DNA of 64,000 nucleotides from Anaerolineaceae bacterium (lineage in GTDB: Bacteria; Chloroflexota; Anaerolineae; Aggregatilineales; Phototrophicaceae): the NCBI GenBank assembly GCA_020634165.1, contig JACKCF010000005.1, positions 1-64,000 on the forward strand, read 5' to 3'. The stretch's first letter is position 1, and each line of letters begins with the position of its first letter. The notes under the pieces are model-generated. The model saw nothing but the letters and a program-made list of their open reading frames with translations, was not told where the DNA came from and did no database searches. Shown piece by piece: positions 60,878 to 64,000 of the stretch. A program made the translations under genes and the position numbers.

Positions 60878-61269
60878 CGCAGTATTTCCTTCTGAACCGG
60901 ATCGAAGACGACCAGTTTCATATTTACTCGTTTAATGACTTGCTGACTGAGTGCCTCTTGGAGAACACCATCTGCCGCATCTACCGGAACAGCAAGATAC
61001 AGTGGATAGTCAACTTCCAGATAATCGAGCGCTGTCTGATAAAGCACGTATTGCCCAACCACAGATGCCAAATAAGCCACAGGTGAAGGCATGTTCTCAA
61101 AGCCCTTCACCTCTACAAGTATGATGTTAGCATCATCACGATGTGCTTGCAGGTCAATCCAAAGCCAACGCTCCTTCATAATGAGCATCACCTGCTCATT
61201 ATCGACGGACCAACCCGCTTTGGTTAACGCCTCTACAACCACATTATGGTATCGGTCTTTGGCAGGCAT
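60865..61269 (-). CDS. xisH: XisH-family protein (PD-(D/E)XK nuclease fold)
   Basis: A 134-residue XisH-like protein: it starts MPAKDRYHNVVVEALTKAGW as the family does and has the core D39...E53-V-K55 in WIDLQAHRDDANIILVEVKG, the PD-(D/E)XK nuclease pattern. Later VVGQYVLYQTALDYLEVDYP and LYLAVP are also family landmarks. I use the ATG at 61269; the 15 residues before it are not conserved. It overlaps xisI by 13 bp. The intact active-site triad suggests real nuclease activity, with XisI as a likely partner. Confidence 0.82.
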   Translation of the reverse strand: MPAKDRYHNVVVEALTKAGWSVDNEQVMLIMKERWLWIDLQAHRDDANIILVEVKGFENMPSPVAYLASVVGQYVLYQTALDYLEVDYPLYLAVPVDAADGVLQEALSQQVIKRVNMKLVVFDPVQKEILRWMT

Positions 61270-61373
61270 CGAAAATGGCCTCGTGATGTCCACAAAATCA
61301 AATACGATTATCACCGGAGAGACAAAAAGCCGAAAGCTATCTGCTGAAAACTAACGGCTTTTCCGCAAGTGGA

Positions 61374-61407
61374 CTACTAACGACTAAAAACTCAAGACTA
61401 AAAACTG
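61374..61407. repeat. ACTAACGACTAAAAACT intergenic repeat
   Basis: CTACTAACGACTAAAAACTC then AAGACTAAAAACTG, immediately beyond the menB stop. CTAAAAACTCANGACTAAAA is shared with the repeat at 4758-4785 (minus strand), and ACTAACGACTAA with 5032-5043 and 7932-7943. Each copy abuts a gene end. Confidence 0.6.
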
Positions 61408-61412
61408 CGTTC

Positions 61413-62300
61413 TCACGGCCTGCGCGGGAACTTGCCGAAGTCCGGCTTACGCTTCTCCAAGAAGGCGTTTTTGCCCTCGCTGCCCTCTTCTGTCATGTAG
61501 AACAGCATGGTGGCATCACCGGCTAACACCTGCACACCCGCCTGACCATCCAGTTCGGCATTGAGTCCCGCCTTGATGAAGCGCAGCGCCAGCGGCGACT
61601 TGGTCAGGATTTCCCGCGACCATTGCAGCGCCTCGGCCTCCAGGTCTTTCAGCGGAACAACCGTATTGACCATGCCCATGTCTTCAGCTTCGGCGGCGCT
61701 GTACTGGCGGCACAGGAACCAGATTTCGCGGGCCTTTTTCTGGCCGATGTGCGATGCCAGGTACGACGAACCAAAACCCGCGTCAAAACTGCCGACAATC
61801 GGCCCGGTCTGGCCGTAAATGGCATTGTCGCTGCTGATGGTCAGGTCACAGATGACGTGCAGCACATGGCCGCCGCCAATCGCAAACCCAGGAACGACCG
61901 CGATCACTGGCTTGGGAATCGTGCGGATGTAGCGCTGGAGTTGCAGCACGTTCAGGCGCGGGACGCCATCGCCACCAACATAACCAGCATGCCCACGTAC
62001 GGACTGATCGCCGCCAGCGCAGAATGACCAAATGCCGTCTTTGCTGCTGGGGCCATTGGCCGTAAGCCATACCACGCCCACTTCCTGATCGTACCAGGCA
62101 TCTAGCAGCGCTTCGGTCATCTCGTCGATGGTCGTCGGACGGAAAGCATTGCGAATATCAGGACGGTCAAAGGCAATCCGCGCGATGCCTTCCGCTTTGT
62201 GATACGTGATGTCCTCGTATTCCTTGACTTCCTGCCAGTCTGCCAGCTTCATCAGGTCGGCTGTACTGATCTGGGCTTGTTCTTCGGGGGTTGTTACCAT
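61413..62300 (-). CDS. menB: 1,4-Dihydroxy-2-naphthoyl-CoA synthase
   Basis: A 295-residue crotonase-fold enzyme. MenB features are IAFDRPDIRNAFRPTTIDEM, the oxyanion-hole FCAGGDQSVRGHAGYVGGDG, VPGFAIGGGHVLHVICDLTI and TGPIVGSFDAGFGSSYLASH, and a C-terminal KNAFLEKRKPDFGKFPRRP. It cyclises o-succinylbenzoyl-CoA to the naphthoate ring. It follows menD after a repeat-filled gap and precedes the xisHI-menE-menH group. Confidence 0.93.
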   Translation of the reverse strand: MVTTPEEQAQISTADLMKLADWQEVKEYEDITYHKAEGIARIAFDRPDIRNAFRPTTIDEMTEALLDAWYDQEVGVVWLTANGPSSKDGIWSFCAGGDQSVRGHAGYVGGDGVPRLNVLQLQRYIRTIPKPVIAVVPGFAIGGGHVLHVICDLTISSDNAIYGQTGPIVGSFDAGFGSSYLASHIGQKKAREIWFLCRQYSAAEAEDMGMVNTVVPLKDLEAEALQWSREILTKSPLALRFIKAGLNAELDGQAGVQVLAGDATMLFYMTEEGSEGKNAFLEKRKPDFGKFPRRP

Positions 62301-62354
62301 GATATTCCTCTCTTAATTTGAGTTTTGCACTTGGGATACATCTCATATGACAAA

Positions 62355-62457
62355 ACCTCACCCCCTGCCCTCTCTCCGTGACACTTCGCTGGAGAGGGAG
62401 AAATGAAGGCTCGCAGAAGTCCCTTCTCCTTCGGGGAAGGGATTTAGGGATGGGGTC
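62355..62457. repeat. Palindromic repeats between menD and menB, degenerate copy plus module B (62417-62457)
   Basis: The clear module B is AAGTCCCTTCTCC-TTCG-GGGAAGGG followed by ATTTAGGGATGGGGTC; as elsewhere, paired changes keep the stem. The upstream 62355-62400 segment (CCTCACCCCCTGCCCTCTCTCC...GGAGAGGGAG) is a related but diverged hairpin. They may separate menD and menB expression. Confidence 0.65.
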
Positions 62458-62465
62458 AAAACACA

Positions 62466-64000
62466 CTATATCTTGAGCCTCGCTAGCTCCTTATGCACCG
62501 CCGCCACAATCTCGTTACGGCGCGCCAGATCCGCTTTGGCATCGCTGCGAAACTCGATAATGGTGCTGGTGCGTCCGTTCACGCTCTCACTGAACGCCTG
62601 CCGGAATTCGTCGCGACTCTGAACACTCACGAAATCCAGGCCGTACAGCTTGGCCGCATGACTGTAATCCAGGCCATGCGGCGTGACGAACCACTCGGTA
62701 AATTCCGGGTCGAACTGGTTGATCGGCAGGCGATGAAAAATGCCGCCGCCATCGTTGTTCAGCAGCACGATGGTCACGGGCACGCCGCAGCGATGCACCG
62801 CCAGCAGGCCGTTCATATCGTGATAAAAGGTGATGTCTCCCAGGATAGCCACCAGCGGCGCATCCGGTCGTGCGGCTCCGGCACCGAGGGCTGTGCTGAT
62901 GTTGCCATCGATGCCCGACGCGCCCCGATTGGCATAGGTATAGATGCGCTTGTCCTGCGGCTTGCCGAACTGGTCCAGATGACGAACGGGCAGGCTGTTC
63001 CCGGCAAAAAGCGTGCTGCCATAGGGAATCAGATCGACCACATCGTAGACCACACCACCATCAAAGTACGTTCCGTTGGCGATTTCATGGTCGATCACCT
63101 CCCAGGTGGCTTTTTCAAGTCTAAAGAACTGATTCTTCCATTCAGTATCGGCAGACTCCGATTTATCAGTGAAATACCACATAAAATCATAGGGAGTCCC
63201 CTGATACAATCGAGTAATGAGGTGACTACTATCGGCCCATTCACCATGTTCAGCAACATAGATGTAGTGCTTCGGCGTATTTCGACTAATGTACTCCTCT
63301 AGCCACTTCGAACTCGGCATATCTCCAAAGCGAATAACTAATTCGGGATTCTGCCATAAGCTAGTGTTACCAGCTAAAACTGTTTCATGAGTACTGATAG
63401 ATTCAAGAACAGTATTATGCCGAATACCTGCTGCACCATCTATAATAACGGGATAGCCTGTACTCGCAGATAAATAAGATAATTGACCAGCGAGCGTATT
63501 TTCATTGTCATCAATCAAGCCTGCGCCACAAATAATTAAGCCATGCGGATGAGATTTCAGCAGACTTTCGAGTTCATTCTCCACGTTCATTTTCGTGCGA
63601 AATGAAGAATAGTCGACTTCGAGTTCTTTCGGAATGAAAATACTGACTTTTGGCTGATGTGATGTGTCGTCAGCCACACCGTCTACTACAAAAACATCCC
63701 CCTCAACTTCAATCGGCTCCAGCGGCTTGCGGAACGGCATATTGATATGCACGACCCCTTTGCGCAGGCCGTTGGCTTTCGCCAGTGCCCGATCCGCCAG
63801 CGTGCGCAAATTACGAATCGCCACCGCAGGCGGATTGCTTTCCGGCAAGGCAGCATCCACGAACCACAGCACAAAGTCGCCAAACATCTTGATCTGGTCA
63901 ATAGTCTGGTTGGCCCCACTGTGGCGCAGTTCCGGTGGACGATCAGCGGTAATCACCAGCAGCGGAATCCGTGACTGATGCGCTTCGATGATGGCCGGAT
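62466..64000 (-). CDS. menD: SEPHCHC synthase MenD (partial, N-terminus outside window)
   Basis: The C-terminal 511 or so residues of MenD, a thiamine-diphosphate enzyme that joins isochorismate and 2-oxoglutarate. The frame is open to the right edge, where PAIIEAHQSRIPLLVITADR and PPELRHSGANQTIDQIKMFG match MenD's substrate-binding region. The TDP motif is visible in G-D-I-T-F-Y-H-D-M-N-G-L and L-N-N-D-G-G-G-I-F-H. The middle of the gene (about 63115-63715) is clearly AT-richer than both ends, suggesting a mosaic origin of the central domain. Confidence 0.93.
   Translation of the reverse strand, partial: PAIIEAHQSRIPLLVITADRPPELRHSGANQTIDQIKMFGDFVLWFVDAALPESNPPAVAIRNLRTLADRALAKANGLRKGVVHINMPFRKPLEPIEVEGDVFVVDGVADDTSHQPKVSIFIPKELEVDYSSFRTKMNVENELESLLKSHPHGLIICGAGLIDDNENTLAGQLSYLSASTGYPVIIDGAAGIRHNTVLESISTHETVLAGNTSLWQNPELVIRFGDMPSSKWLEEYISRNTPKHYIYVAEHGEWADSSHLITRLYQGTPYDFMWYFTDKSESADTEWKNQFFRLEKATWEVIDHEIANGTYFDGGVVYDVVDLIPYGSTLFAGNSLPVRHLDQFGKPQDKRIYTYANRGASGIDGNISTALGAGAARPDAPLVAILGDITFYHDMNGLLAVHRCGVPVTIVLLNNDGGGIFHRLPINQFDPEFTEWFVTPHGLDYSHAAKLYGLDFVSVQSRDEFRQAFSESVNGRTSTIIEFRSDAKADLARRNEIVAAVHKELARLKI

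Overview
The window looks like chromosomal DNA of a free-living, moderately GC-rich heterotrophic bacterium, most likely a member of the Chloroflexota (Anaerolineae-like). That placement is an inference. It rests on the mix of menaquinone genes, a partial cytochrome c maturation set (CcmF, CcmH, TlpA/DsbE), many sugar-oxidation enzymes, secreted beta-propeller and SH3 proteins with Thr/Pro-rich linkers, XisH/XisI, and dispersed palindromic intergenic repeats. No rRNA, tRNA or CRISPR array was seen.

Layout. 1-6.7 kb: DUF1349 fragment, a large unknown protein, an SRPBCC protein, a MetE-type methyltransferase with an alpha/beta hydrolase, and an SDR-SIS pair. 6.8-16.1 kb: a secreted HExxH protein, then a divergent catabolic locus. 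A YhfZ-type regulator and ROK kinase run leftward; an FAD oxidoreductase, phosphotriesterase-family hydrolase, UlaG-like metallo-hydrolase, nucleotidyltransferase and Gfo/Idh/MocA dehydrogenase run rightward. 16.2-18.8 kb: a GNAT protein, a small helix-hairpin-helix protein and a secreted beta-propeller gene. 18.8-26.1 kb: a complete ribose-type sugar ABC transporter plus a TIM-barrel isomerase and a second Gfo/Idh/MocA dehydrogenase. 26.5-33.2 kb: zinc alcohol dehydrogenase, SDR, three tandem beta-propeller genes, a second SDR and a LacI regulator. 33.3-42.1 kb: a membrane protein, a TIR/deoxyribosyltransferase-like protein, pirin, esterase, O-methyltransferase, SDR, KDPG aldolase, adenosine deaminase, SH3 lipoprotein and a sulfotransferase-like protein. 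42.4-48.6 kb: a large M16C peptidase, a small gene broken by an IS982 element, and a class V aminotransferase. 48.6-54.1 kb: an ABC-2 exporter and the cytochrome c maturation operon. 54.5-64 kb: an S9 peptidase, DAHP synthase/chorismate mutase, an HNH pair and the menaquinone genes menH, menE, xisI, xisH, menB and menD (menD runs off the right edge).

How the genes fit together. The left half reads as a regulon for uptake and oxidation of an unidentified sugar, sugar acid or lactone: ABC uptake, ROK kinase, SIS isomerase, several NAD(P)-dependent dehydrogenases, a lactonase-like enzyme and an FAD oxidoreductase. A motif TTCA-N6-TGAA occurs in the YhfZ-regulator promoter, the divergent FAD-oxidoreductase promoter and upstream of the ABC transporter, which suggests one regulator joins these units. 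The right edge feeds chorismate (DAHP synthase) into menaquinone for a respiratory chain that uses the cytochromes matured by the ccm genes.

The most unusual structures are: a three-copy tandem array of seven-bladed secreted beta-propellers with near-identical ends, diverged centres and chimeric SDR relics at each junction; the shared TTCA-N6-TGAA operator; an XisH/XisI pair translationally coupled to menE; a two-module palindromic repeat family at about ten intergenic sites; and an IS982 insertion whose host gene can be restored in frame by removing one 6-bp near-duplication.
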